64,000 nt of DNA from Temnopleurus reevesii. Taxonomy: Eukaryota > Echinodermata > Echinoidea > Temnopleuroida > Temnopleuridae. The notes beneath the pieces were generated by a model that saw only the letters and a list, made by a program, of their open reading frames with translations, did not search any database and had not been told where the DNA came from. The position numbers and the translations under genes are program-made. The stretch is from NCBI GenBank assembly GCA_036244855.1, contig BQKZ01001681.1:56594-120593 (forward strand). Direction: 5' to 3'. Shown piece after piece: positions 38,667 through 51,800 of the stretch; the first letter of the stretch is position 1, and each line of letters starts with the position of its first letter.

Positions 38667-39094
38667 CATTGTGTTTCCTAATGTGCTTTTATTGGGTCAT
38701 GAACAACCCATTATTTTTATCACTGTTTATTGAAGTGCTTTCCGTCTTGCTGTTTGAAGAAGAATCACATTTTATCTTTAATGCATCACCCATTTCTGTA
38801 ATTCCTGTCTCCATGGCAACTCCTCCTAGATGCTTGGTAGGTGTCCTTCAGGGAGATTAATCATTGTATGAAGAGTCCATCTTCTCTTCAAGGTGGTCTT
38901 AGAATCTAACGTTATTCAACTATTCACAGGAGCTTTAACATACAATGTTGTTTAGTAATACAAGTAATGATAATATTATCAAGGAGCAATTTATAACCCT
39001 TGGAACAAATAAGTGATAATTTCTAACCAACTTATCTCAACAGCTATATTTGGTTATCAACATTTTTAAAAGAAAAATATCCTATTGGTATGTA

Positions 39095-39230
39095 CTAACC
39101 TCATCAGGGTAGAATGTCGCACAATGAAGATTAATTTCTTGCAGAAGTAGATTAACACCCTGGGTGGGATTTGAACTGACATTCCTCCAATCATAATGCA
39201 AGATCAGGAACCACTTTACCATGACACTTC
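39095..39230 (-). mobile_element. Degenerate SINE copy
   Basis: The sequence parallels the adjacent intact SINE: AATTTCTTGCAGAAG and GGGTGGGATTTGAAC match AATTTCTTGCTGAAG and GGGTGGGATTCGAAC. The B-box carries a C-to-T change typical of CpG decay. The 3' body and tail are absent. Confidence 0.65.
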
Positions 39231-39254
39231 CATATTTTACCCACATACAGTAGG

Positions 39255-39551
39255 ATTAATAATAATATATAATAATATATGCAATTTATATAGCGCACGT
39301 ATCCACTCTCATTGCTGAGTGCTCAAGGCGCTTTGCATTTATTACCCTGGCTTTAGCCCGGCAGCCACCAGCGCACTTGACATTTCAAGGAATAAAGATT
39401 TCTGCCAGGTACCCATTCACCTCACCTGGGTTGAGTGCAGCACAATGTGGATGAATTTCTTGCTGAAGGAAATAGACGCCATGGGTGGGATTCGAACCTA
39501 CGACCCTCTGGTTGAAAGGCGAGAGTCACGACCACTACACCACGACGCCTC
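39255..39551 (-). mobile_element. tRNA-derived SINE, minus orientation
   Basis: On the minus strand it shows an A-box TGGTGTAGTGG (39542-39532) and a B-box GGTTCGAATCC (39498-39488). The shared body follows, then GCGCTATATAAAT and an ATT/ATAT tail near 39255. It is the same family as 22317-22622 and appears younger in the B-box, which matches the consensus GGTTCGAATCC. Confidence 0.88.
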
Positions 39552-42222
39552 CACACCATTATGCATTATTTAAGTTGTTTTTGCTGTAATTTTACATCAG
39601 GTATATAAAAAATGGCAGAGGTGGTTGGGAACTTTACCTTGAATATTTCAGGAAGCTTCCTCAAGTTAGATTAGATTTCACCGTACTGGAAAGCCACTGC
39701 GATGGAATTTTCCTCCAAGTAACTTGCTGAATGGTTTCTAAATACTTACTTTTCCTGCGGTTGTTTAGATGGGAAACATACTTGCCACAAGCAAGACATT
39801 GATGAGCTAAATTTGTTTTCAAAGGTAATATTCTCATGCCCCTCAACATGTATAGCTGGAAGCTGGAAGCACGGGACTGGAACATTATTCATCATTTGTA
39901 TTTTATTGCAAAATTAGAAACAGTTAAGCATCTTTTGGCAAATACACATTCCATCATATTTAGAGATTATACCAGTACAGGTTTTTTTGTTAATTTATTG
40001 ACCATTTTTCTTTTGGTATTAAACGTAATTTAATCTATTGCAAAAATAAAAAAGCAATCAGTCAGTCAGTTGACGAACAGGAAATGAAAAATGGTTGTCA
40101 GAAAAATAGATGGAAGAAAAGTGAGCAACGAAAGAGAGAGAGAGAAAAAGAAGAAACCGAGAGAACATTCCAGTCAATACATAACCTCTGATATTGATTA
40201 CTGAGCAGGACTGAGGAGAGAGAGAACGAGAAGAAATGGTGATCAAGTAAAGAGCGGGCGGGAAGAACCAACCCTCCAGTCAAATTCAGATTTCCTCAAG
40301 CACATGATGAGAACGTGTGAAATTGGGAGGCACCTTTATGAAAGGGGGAGGGGTGTTGAAGCACTGGTAGTGAACTATCAAACAGATTGGCATTTTAAAG
40401 TAACACCATGTGAGGGATGTGTTTGACATTATTCTTTCTGGTTTGGAGTAGAATAGTGATTCCTTGATATGAGTGATGATGAGTATGATGAGAAGGATGA
40501 CAAATGTAGGACAGAATGGCATTTTACACATACATTTACCATAGGAAATTAGCCTTGTCGGCTTTTATGGGTTATCCAGTCATGTATGTTGCTACTGACG
40601 AATAAATCAAATCAAATCAAATCAAATCAAATCAAATCATTTAGGCCATTACATGTGACCTGTGTGACCAAAATGTTTACTCTTTGGCACATAAACTTAT
40701 TTTGAAAAAAAGAAAGCATTGCATTTTCTTCATATTCTACTCAATATTCATAAAGACTTGGGTACTGGCGTCAAAATGAGCCATGAATCATTGTAGCTGG
40801 TCCTCATGCCACAGACACAGATAAATGGAGAGGAATTTTGTGCAACATGCACACAATATCATAGATCACACCCATCACACAAAATTCCTGCCCATTGATT
40901 GCTACTTTGGCACTTTGCATTAAATGATAGAACTGTAACATTTTCCTTCAATGATATACCTTCTTGTGATATTCATAAGAAAGTATTTTTCAAAAAATCT
41001 CTAGTATGTTTATGAATTCAGGCTAAAGTAAATACAAAGTGCTCAATACTTTGTACATCCAACATATGTTTTTCTGAATCGTAAAAAGCAAGTTAATATA
41101 GTCCACAGATTATACTCCATCATGTCCATGGAAAGACCAAATATGTCGAAGGGTGTGGAACACTAATACTGCATGACAGTTTTCATTATGCTATTTCACC
41201 TTTAGCATGGAGTTTATTTATCCAATATGGCAGAGGATGTGAGGATTAGGATATGGTATGCCCGGCTTCTTTCTTTTCAATGTTCATTGTCAAGCACATG
41301 TTCCATATTGTGTTAAGCCACAAAAATCTTGAATATTTCATATATTTGGATAAGAGTACCTCTATAGATAGATATATGAATTCCAGATATTGCGCTCTGT
41401 CATGGAATGAATTTGTTTTCTATATGTGCGAAAACAAAAACTAAACTGACTCAGATCTTTTGCTCTCCCTCAGTACAAAATGCCATTGGTTCTAATTAAA
41501 AAATTAAAGTGTAAAATCCAGAATTTTTGTCCTCAAGAGTAAGTAAATATAATATTATCTATACCCATAATATCAATCATATACTCCCTTTGAAAAAAAC
41601 CCTTTATTGTGCATTAGTTACTGTTTGAGAGTGAAGGTGAAATATCATTCAATATGTCACAGAATGAACATATGATTTGATTGGATATTTTGAAAAATCT
41701 GGTATAAACTTTAGCTTTTCTCAAAAAGGCACACTTCTGATGAACCTACCAGAGAATGTAATAAATCAAATTCATTCCCCACTGTCAAAGTACTTTAATA
41801 TTTGATCAAGCAAAATGGTGCAGATTTATCATTGCAACATGAGGCCATAGGGTTGCCAGGCTCTTGCATCCTTTATCCCTACATCCAGATCTATCATTGG
41901 GGTCTCTCAAGCATCATTAGATTCGTAATGGATGTGGAGATGCAATCCATAGAAGTGTCAAAATCAGCATCATTAACACATTAAAAAGCAATTTTGAATC
42001 ATTTGTAGACATCTGGTCTGCTGCACAAAGAGGACTCATTACTCCTGGCATAGAGCTATAACATGATGGTGTAGATGGTATTCTGCTTGTAAGGTGTGGA
42101 GCTGATGTCATTGATATCAACATTATCTCATTCACATTCACTGCCAATTTGTTTGTGACTTTTCTTCCCAATTATGAACAAAGTTCTTCTAATGAGCGAC
42201 ACTATTATCAGCATATTTGCTG
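39552..42222. other. Non-genic stretch with one retroelement-type tail
   Basis: No coding sequence was recognised. A GAGA-rich tract lies at 40134-40170 and an (AAATC)n tail at 40604-40639. Confidence 0.4.
40604..40639 (+). repeat. (AAATC)n run, retroelement-type tail
   Basis: Seven AAATC units follow AATA. Pentamer tails of this kind end several invertebrate LINE and SINE families, so the 60-80 bp upstream may be a truncated element. I cannot assign it. Confidence 0.6.
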
Positions 42223-42363
42223 TCGTCATCAACATCACCATCATCATCTTCATTGTCATCATCGTCATCATTACCTTTAATGTTGTCATCATCATCATCA
42301 TTATTGTCATCATGTACATTATCTTCATCACCATCGTCGTAATAATCATTTCCATCATCATTG
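42223..42363 (+). repeat. Imperfect (ATC)n microsatellite
   Basis: About 140 bp of ATC, ATT and GTC units. The overlapping Met-rich and Ile-rich frames on opposite strands are artefacts of the repeat. Confidence 0.88.
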
Positions 42364-45300
42364 TTAGAATCGCTGGTGATTATCTCTATTTAGTTGCAAG
42401 AAAGATTGATTAATTCTTTTTTCATTCTGTTTTTTGGACAGCTTAAGGAAATGATTGCAACTAAAAACATTTTAATTGATGAATTATTATGCTCGTTTCA
42501 CCGACAGTTGACCGACAGTGAGGCAGGTGAAATGGCCATTTTTCCGCATATGGTCATATGGTTCCTAGCCTCTTCACTGCCCACTCAAATAAAGGATTGT
42601 TGCCATCAAATAATCTGTTACCTTTCATATTTGATTGTCAGTTCCATCATTATTTAATTGAAGATGTAGTCCATTAAGCAGCATCCTTCCTCCTCCCATC
42701 TAATAACATCTGCTGTCATTATGAAGTCAAGGAAAGTCCATCATTTCGAGAGTATTTCCACATATGTTTGTTGTATTTCCTGGGTACACTACTGTATGGT
42801 GCTCACATTTTACCATTTGCTTTTGTTTTCAATATCGGCTACAATTAAACTGTTGTAGAAATATAGGAAAGAAATAACCTAATGGATATTAAGAGTGATC
42901 TCTATAGAAAAGAATTTACATTTCTAATTTAAAACACTTCATTTTGTTTCATTGCTACATTCTTTTGGAGAATTTTGCATGTTGTTAAGGATGAAAATGA
43001 GCATCTGATTTTGTTCATTTCATGTACGGTATATAGATATAGATATGTATCTAGATATGTACTTTTAACATTATATAAACTATTTCTGAAAAGTTAAGTT
43101 GGCCACAGACAATAGAACCGTACGCCATGTATTCAACTGTGCGGGCACAACAATCACAAGCCGGTTCCGACTTGAATAGCGTTACAAAGGACCATTGAAT
43201 TTGCATTCGACTTAATTTTTCGAAAATAGCTTATATCGTGTTTTTTCTGTGCTTTGTCGGAAAGATCAATGATTTGTTTATTAATTTATCTATTATAGTC
43301 TTCTTTTAAAACAAGGTAGGTGCATTCAGTTGTAAAAACTGCTTTTCAAGCACGCCCTGTATACAATAAACATGCATTCTCAAAAAAAAATACAGCAAAA
43401 ACAGCAATAAAAACATACTATGGTAGAGCAGCAAAAGAAAACATGAATAAAGATGTATATGAAAATACATTACAAATTTAAATATCATTCAAATACATGG
43501 TGCTCATTTCAAAGACTAAAGTTGATAGTTCATATTCTAATTTAAAGACTGGTCATTATTTTTTATTCTCACCTGTAGATTTATTAAATGAAATAAATAA
43601 ATATATACAATCGTAAAGGAATCAGAAAATGAATTGAAGTCATTGTTCTGCAAGTATATTCAACATGATCATTGTTCTCTATAAATAGCGACACATTAAT
43701 TCGCATAGATACATTCCTGAATGATTTTTATATGAGTTGGGTGTCAGGAGGTCTATCTCTCACATTACAAAATGGAATGTAGATCAAATAAATCAAACAT
43801 TAAATAAGTCTCCAGCTCAGAAGCACACACCAGGTGAGATCTCTATGCGTCAAGGAAGGAATTTCAAGCGGGTGATGGTGACAACGCATAAATCAATTTT
43901 ATGAAGAGGTGCTCATTCCATAACCTTTAAATGGTTATCTGATATATCATTAGAAATATGAACACCATCTTACTGAGTTCCTCATATCCTCCTTGCTTGA
44001 AATCTATGAAACTAGAGCTTTTAATTTGGAAGGCTGCTTCAGTTTTCCACATCTCCTGTCAGATTGGTCCCTTACATCTGACGATGTAGGACCCTTGACC
44101 TCACTCTTAGAGATGAATTCATTGTTCAAAAGTAATTATAAGACCTCTTTGCATCATGATGAACTAGTGAAAGGGGTATATAGTGTATGGTTTGTAGACA
44201 GTAGGCACTAACTCCAAGTTTAATGCGTATTATTTAAAGAAGGAACCATTCAACTTGGATTTTTAAATTGGCCCAATGGAACCCCCTTAACCCTTCTACA
44301 CTGAGCTACATTTTAGTATTTATAGACTGTATTTTATCACCAAGAGTGATGGAGAATGTTAATGTGACTTTCACGATAAATGCAAGATAAATTCCAAAAT
44401 ATCCTTTTTGCTCCAATTGCTGTTGCTTTGATTGCCTTTTGGCTTTGGTATCAGATATTATGGGGATTAACTTCCTATTGGCCGTAGTAAAAACTCTGGA
44501 TGTATCGTGATAAAACATTCAGATTATATATAGCCATATTTTGTACGTGTGATGTCAAAAGGCATTAACTCCAATTTATGAGTTAACATCCTTCTTTCCC
44601 AATTGGATGATTTATTGATTTTTGGACCGATGTGATCTCATATGTAAAAAAGCACCTCTATTTGTGTATTTGCAGTAGAATACAAGTTTGGGTAACACCC
44701 AAGCTTTAACTTACCTATGATAATATGTTGATAATGATAACAACATTGGATAATCTTGGAGGAAGAAAATAGATTCTTCCTCCAAGGGATAATACTTCCA
44801 ATTTAGCCTAAGTAGCTGCTAAAGTTTTACAAACTGAAACAGCTAAAAACAAATGAGAGAAAACATGCCAACAGTTACCATGCCCTCTGCCTTTCACTTG
44901 TGATGAAAGCCTTGAATTAGTATGAAAATAGAATGATGTATATTCTGAAAAATGATGGCATCTCCGTAGATGATGTCATTGGTCAGAGATGAATTAACCA
45001 AAGACTCCCTATGAGTATGTCAGATACTGTAATATGTTATCTCTAAGGTTGCGCTTTCAAGAGTGTAAAATAATTACACTTCAGGAGTTTTGTGGAGGGT
45101 TTTTTTCAAGCAATTTATTTCTTTAAGCAGAAGTAAAATTACATTTTCATAGAAAGAAGAGGAATGTTAAAGTCATTAGGTTCAGGGTAAGAAATTAATT
45201 TATCTTGTCTTGTAGCCTACATGTGAATATAACATGTGCAATGGATGAAAATTGGCTCAATACTTTTGTACAATGTTATGTATATAAGTAATTGTGTCAC

Positions 45301-48300
45301 TCACTTCACAGATTATTAAGATGGATATGTTGTGTAGAATGCAACCCACTTAGGCAGAGGTATAAAAAGGATTTAGAATTGGCATATAGACCATTTTATT
45401 AGGTCCTATATATCTACCACCAATATTTGTATACAAGCATGGATGTTGATATGCTCTCTGCTCTCGTATAGCGTAAGATGGAATGGGGAGGATGGCTGGG
45501 GTTGGTGCGGTGGATCAATGTATATCAGGCCTCTTAATCCTCCCTATGCATTCCTTAATGAGAATAGAATTGGTCCCTCGTCATACTCCCTGCATCTTCC
45601 ATTAGCTTTATGCAAGCCTTGCTCTTTACAAATGAAAGGGATGATTCTGCCGTGCAATGCCCTCGTCATGGAAACCGGTCCTCAAAAATAAGCTTCCTCG
45701 GCTTTGATAGTGCACTGGTAATGAAATTATGTGAAAAATTGCACAACCTGCCCTCTCTGTAATTGAATGATTGTGGACGTAAATTTTGGCATGATCTCAT
45801 TAGGTGTGTAATGTGTTTAGATATTAGGTTGTTAAATGTCACTTTTGATGAGATGATGTGTAGCAGATAGTGTACCTGATATACAATGCTGATCTGATTT
45901 GTACAGGTAAAATTTGTTGCCTGCTTCTGTCATGAGTACCAGAAGTATTTTGAGACAGGCTCTGAATAATTCATGACCTGCTTTAATGCAACACTTCCTG
46001 GTATTAATGAAGAATATTTTTTTTATTTCATGGATGCACAATTGAAGGATATGCATGTTACTAATTAAACGCTTAATATATATGTAACATTGAATATTAT
46101 TGAATATAAGATTAATTATGCGTACTTGAAGATACATCATTTTGAAATGCATATGATGGTGGTGAAATAAAGAAAGATTGGTTGATCGATGATTATTGAA
46201 GCTCTGAACTTGATGTCAATATTTTCAAATATTTTTTTTTCAATATTGTTGTTAACGTATGATGTTCTTGCCAGTAAGATTTTAAACACAGTCATATGCC
46301 TTATTAAGCTGATCATTTTAAAGAGCACATAAGGATTTCTTTTTAAAGGACATTTGTGAATAGTGAGTGAGATAATAATTCAGATGTCTTCAGAGTTTGT
46401 TCTTCCATTTCTAGATTTATTCACAGTGCATTGTCTGCGGAAGTTCCCTTTGCTGGCTGAGAGAAGATGCCAACAATCTTGTTCCTCAAGGACGGTTTTC
46501 TTCAATGAAAATAAAGATACATCTGGGGCATTTATTGATTTAATTTACCCTCCCTTCCACCCATGAACTTGGAGAGGTGAACTTTATCTCTGGGAGTAAG
46601 AGTGGGTGTAATTTGGGGAGTGGATGGATTTGAAATGAACTTGCAGCTCAGCGGGTCATTGATTTAATGGTCTGATTTTCAGATCATGATTGACCGCTCT
46701 TAGAGTGTGTTCACACATTATGCCAACATCCACGTTCTGTGAAAATTTAAATTTTCATTCAAATCTATATATTTATGTGATCTTGCATATATTTACATTA
46801 AGAAAAATGGCATGTCGTGGATTAGTAAAAAATATCAGTCATGAATCATGAAGAACTCTGGAATACTTCTGAATGATTACAAATACAAGGTTGTAGTCTG
46901 GGGCAATTAGAAAGAGCATGAATATCTTTTATATATTTAGAGTTTGTTTCATCAGCTTGCTTTGAGTTCATAGTCAAGCAATAAAAGCAACTTTATTTCC
47001 AAGTCATTGCCTGGTCGGTTTTTAGTAATGCTACTAGTCTTTGTAAAGTTCCCTAGGTTAGATATTAGGATTCAAATAGTGTACAGCTGAACAGTGGAAT
47101 CAGATGTATCTCTTAGGAGAAATGATAATAACAGAAGTCATTTACATTGAAATGTTAACACTGACTTTGCATAAGGATATGTCTCATCAGTATTCCAGGA
47201 GGTGGGAACCTCTTGTATGAACCTAGTCTTCTGAGGTTAGATATTGAAATTCAAACAGATGAACCAAATGTGTCTCATGTGAGAAATGATAGAGAAGAAA
47301 TCTTTACCAAAGTCTTGTAATAAAGACGTTAACACTAAATTTTTCATAATAATACACCTTCATCAATATTTAGGAAGTTTGTCAGATGTAGTATGAACAC
47401 AGTCTTTACTGACCACTCTACGGGCTCCCTAAATTGGGTTTATTCCAGTTGACAGATAAACCAAAGCATATGGCCGTCACAAGTCAAATAGTGCAATCAT
47501 CATCATATCAAAGTCAAAGTTATTAGACCTCCTGCAAAACTATTAGAGCACAGTACAAGAAAGTTAAACAAATAGACGCAGCTGGGGCGAGTTTGTCAGC
47601 AGGTTTGGTGGACTTGTGCTCCTGGATGCAGGTTGTAGTCCTCTAATTGGGATTAAGATGTTTTGTGTTTTCATCAAATGAGACATTTCCAGTTATGACA
47701 AGTGCGGTCCTTTGAAGTCCCATTGTACAGTCGGCTTCTCATATGGTAAACCAAATCTGGCTAGCAAGTCTGCCTAGCCAGTCTGCCTCTAACAAATGTA
47801 TGTCTCTCTACATAATAAGATGACACATTAAAGTACAAATCAAACCATTGTATTGATTATGATTTTTTTATTGGCTATTCATCCCGTAGACTGTTATAGT
47901 ATGCTGTAATTACTAATTAGTTTTAACCTTGGAGATTGCATTTTGAAAATTAGTTATTGTTGGACGGAGTCAGCGTTACTTCACTTTCTAATCAAAGTGT
48001 TGGTGCTCGCGATTTCTCCATATCTTTGCATTAATAGAGGGATACATCTCTTAAGTTTTGTTCTCTCATGGTAGTCATTTTAGATTTCTCCTTTAAACAA
48101 GACTTGCATGTACATCCCCCTTTTTTCCACTTTTCTCATTATTCAGTTTGTATTTTCACAAAGTTTTGATTGATGTCACCCAGATTTCATACAGCAATCA
48201 TAGTAATCTATCTCTCACTTTCCATCCATCTTGCCTATGGAATAGATGAACCTTCTTGGAGGAACTAACCCTAAAACTAAACAAGAGTATTTTCTTTGAT

Positions 48301-48379
48301 CCTAATGATATCTCTGCTTTCATCATGGCATGCCAACCCAGCATGGTGCAGGGGATCATTGGTATAGTAGGTGGGCTGG
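42364..48379. other. Non-genic or intronic stretch, nothing recognised
   Basis: Only short unsupported open frames. A weak direct-repeat pair, AGGCACTAACTCCAA at 44204 and AGGCATTAACTCCAA at 44560, was noted. No transposon ends or RNA genes were seen. Confidence 0.4.
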
Positions 48380-48815
48380 AGCTAGAAGGCGTAGCCATGG
48401 TGGAAAAGGGGCAGGTCAGTCCCTCCATAACGTTCTCCCTTTGACTATGTACCTGGAAGATTCCATGCTTGGACAAATTAAGTGTGATACATGTATATCC
48501 ATAGAGGGGGTGGACGTGTCCCTCATCTCTGGCACCAAGTAACTATTGGTGGTGTAGTTTGGCTCAAAGATCAAAGATGTACCTATGTGTTGGAGGAGAG
48601 GATGGTGTATCCCTCCCTCATATATATCTCTATGGTACCAAATGAGATCGTTGTGGTGCGTGGGTTGGAGATTGATTCCATGGGTGAAGTATAAGATAGA
48701 TTTTTTCCTGAGGACTGTACTTACACCAGAAGGAGCTCAAAGTTGTAGCGGTGTTGGAGAGCACTGGTGTGTCCCTCCTAACTGTTCTCCCTTTGCACCA
48801 AGTAAGATTCTAGGA
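48380..48815 (+). repeat. Decayed tandem repeat, about four units
   Basis: A core resembling GTGTCCCTCC...TTCTCCCTTTG...ACCAAGTA recurs near 48410, 48509, 48603 and 48764, spaced roughly 95-160 bp. Each is preceded by GAG/GTTGGAG-like sequence. Units are strongly diverged. One copy lies in the open frame at 48262-48414 and another opens a short frame, but stops separate the units. Confidence 0.5.
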
Positions 48816-51800
48816 ATGAATCAGCTAGAGCTCTCTCCGAAGACAAATTGTGCACCAAGGCACAGCCTTAAAAACAGACACTGCATTTTCATTGTGCAAC
48901 GAGGCCTACAGACCCCCCCCCCCCCCCCATTTAGTGGAAGAATGTTGTACCCCATGATGAAAAACCCTGTTCATGCCATGCTGGAACCTGGCCTGCAACC
49001 ATATTCAAACCTGCTTCATTCCTACTGAGCCCAAACAGATCTTGACACTGACCCAACCTGACCCTAACCAAAGTGGACTATTCTCCCTAGGGATGATTTG
49101 ATGAGGTTAGGAGGGGTAAGAATAAGAGGGGATTTCTTGAGAAGATGGTAGATGATCTTCCAAAATCAATATTTTTACTGGTTTAATATTCCTATTTCTA
49201 TCTTTAATTCTTTCTGAAGAATGGGTATAAATTTTCTTTTTGCGATATTTGCAAAACAAAACATTTTTCTATATTGAAAAGTATTCATCACTTTATCATA
49301 ATTATGGTATCATATTTTCCAGTTAGATCAATTAAAAAAATAAAGATTACTGAAAGGTCTTCAGACAATTTTTTAGGCTGTATCTTGCATCTGCATTTAA
49401 ACCCATCCTAGTTGTCTTAAAAACTTGGCAAATGCTCACATTTGTTCATTATAAAGTTAGCTAACTATTATTTTGCTCCTACCTTGAATATCTTAGCTTA
49501 CTCAAAATGACATGATGAAGATGTAAATATATGATGAGCTTTGTTATCCAGAAACTGAAGCATATTCCAAATTCAAAATTGCTGTGCTTACACTTTCTTT
49601 TTTCTCACTCAACATGTTACATGGGTACAGAGAGAAAGTAGGAACGTTGTTTATAGGATGGGGGGGGGGGGGGGGGGGGGGGGGGGGTGGATGCTGTGAT
49701 GCACACATGTTGGGTTAATTAATATGTCTTTGAACATTCATGCACCCTGTAATAAGAGTATCCTCGGAGCACCACTGTTGGAGTTCTCCTGAAACCATAT
49801 CTCAGACAGGTGTATAAATTGCTCTAAATTTGGCATTTTTCAGACAAATTTGTCATCTATGCTGGAGTGAAGTTCTCCTTTTTGGGTGTAGTCAGTCCAA
49901 ATCTACTTTAGAGGGGCAACAATTATTTGTGATTTGTTGGGGTTTTTTTTTTTGCAATAACAACTGAAACAGTTTTTTATAGTAAAATTGAAGTTTCGCC
50001 ATGTAAAAGATAAAACACTTTAACAGTTAATGAAATCTTGGAAATTGAACATCTCTCTCAGGATTCCAGAAAACCTTTAGGAATTAAGGAGGTGTCAAGT
50101 TCATTCTGCTTATTAGTAACAGTGGTGGGCATATTATTCTATTACAGTAGATTTATACAGCACTTGAAGTATTGTCAATATCATATTTCTCTTCAATTGT
50201 CTCCTCTTTACACCCTATCGCTATACGATCCTATTTTACACCCAATATGTATTGGTGAAGGGGAGCTAGAATTACCCCAATTACCCCTCTGACCGATACC
50301 CTCCCCAACGCTGTGCACCCCTACGACTCCCACCAAGCTCCAGTTAGGGAGTGTCGGTGTAGTGTGGTTTTGATGTGAGCCGATGTGCATCAAGAAGAAG
50401 CTGTCAAATTATCCAAGTCCCAGCAGATCATATTTTGTTAATTAATTAGATTGGCAGGGTTGACAAATTTTGGGTAGAGGTGAATAGAATTGTTGATCAG
50501 CTGCACTCCTGTGTCACTGCACACTGAGGGCGGTCAGATACAAAGTAGTCTCTTCTCTCAGACTCTTCAGACTGATGAATTGACATTTACTTGTTATATA
50601 GGAGTTCAGTCTAATTTCGGAAAGGTCCATGTATGCCAATTATTATTGAACGTTTATCAAATCAGCAGTTCAAATGTGATGAGGCAAACCCAGTGAGCAA
50701 AATGCCTTCTTTGTAAGAATGTATTAGAATACAAATATTTTACTCAGTCATTCTTTGAAATTGTTGGAAAATAATCTTGTTTATATTCTACAATGATTAG
50801 CAAACTTATTTTTAGAACAAAGTTTAATCCATTCATGAGGAAACTTGGGCTTAAAACAGGATGAACAATCAAAGAGCATCTGAAAGTTTCTTTTCAAGTC
50901 ATATTTCACATGTTTATTAATTTTTTGTTGTTGTAATTATTGGATTTTGGTGAAGTGAATTTCAGGCAATTCTAAAAGTTATGTCGGTAGAGGGCTTCCA
51001 AACATTTTTTTGCCTAATGTGAATGCATCATGAGAGTAAGTAATCATTACCAGTGCAACATAATGGGCATTTTAAATGTCTTTATTTGTAGACCTTGTTG
51101 TATGCATTGGTTCCTATCAGTAGAAGATGTGAACATATTAATCTAAATAAAGTCAGACCTATCACAACAATCGCTATTGAATTTTCTCTTATAATTCTCA
51201 TATATGATTACAGCCAACTCTGTATCCTTCCGTTTCTCCTCCCCCCCCCCCCCAGCCCCCTCTCTTGCATCTTCTGCAGTGTTCTATAATAATCCTTCCT
51301 TATAGCTTATCACCATAAGCAATATAAAGCACATATTGATGTTGTTTTTATGCAGTGGATGTCCATTTTGCTTGTTAATTTATTCTCAACCCTTTTTCCC
51401 CCCTCTATTGACGCAAACAACTTTCATGTGGCCCTTTTACATGGATTTTCTAAAGATCGTTATCTGCAGCCCCTGTTTTATATTCATCATCTTCTAACTC
51501 TCCTCGCTTTCTTCATGCCGGGCCCTTAGATATGAAATATTAAAGACTGAGAAAGAAAAGCAATTCTGACATTGGCTTCCTTAAGACAAATGACTCACCG
51601 GGGAACGACATAGAACTTTCCCATCACGTACCATCTCTTCGTCAAGGAATATGCCTCAAATTTTGGCATGCATGTAATACATGAATTTTAATGGGAAGTG
51701 CATAAATGGGGCTGAGCATTTGGTAACATCACTGACAGAATGATGTATGTGACATTTTAAGTCATTTGTTCATGTTGGTAGTGGTTTACAATCACAAGGC

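Noticed and set aside
42128..42413. Opposed Met-rich and Ile-rich frames
   Set aside because: They are both translations of an imperfect ATC repeat.
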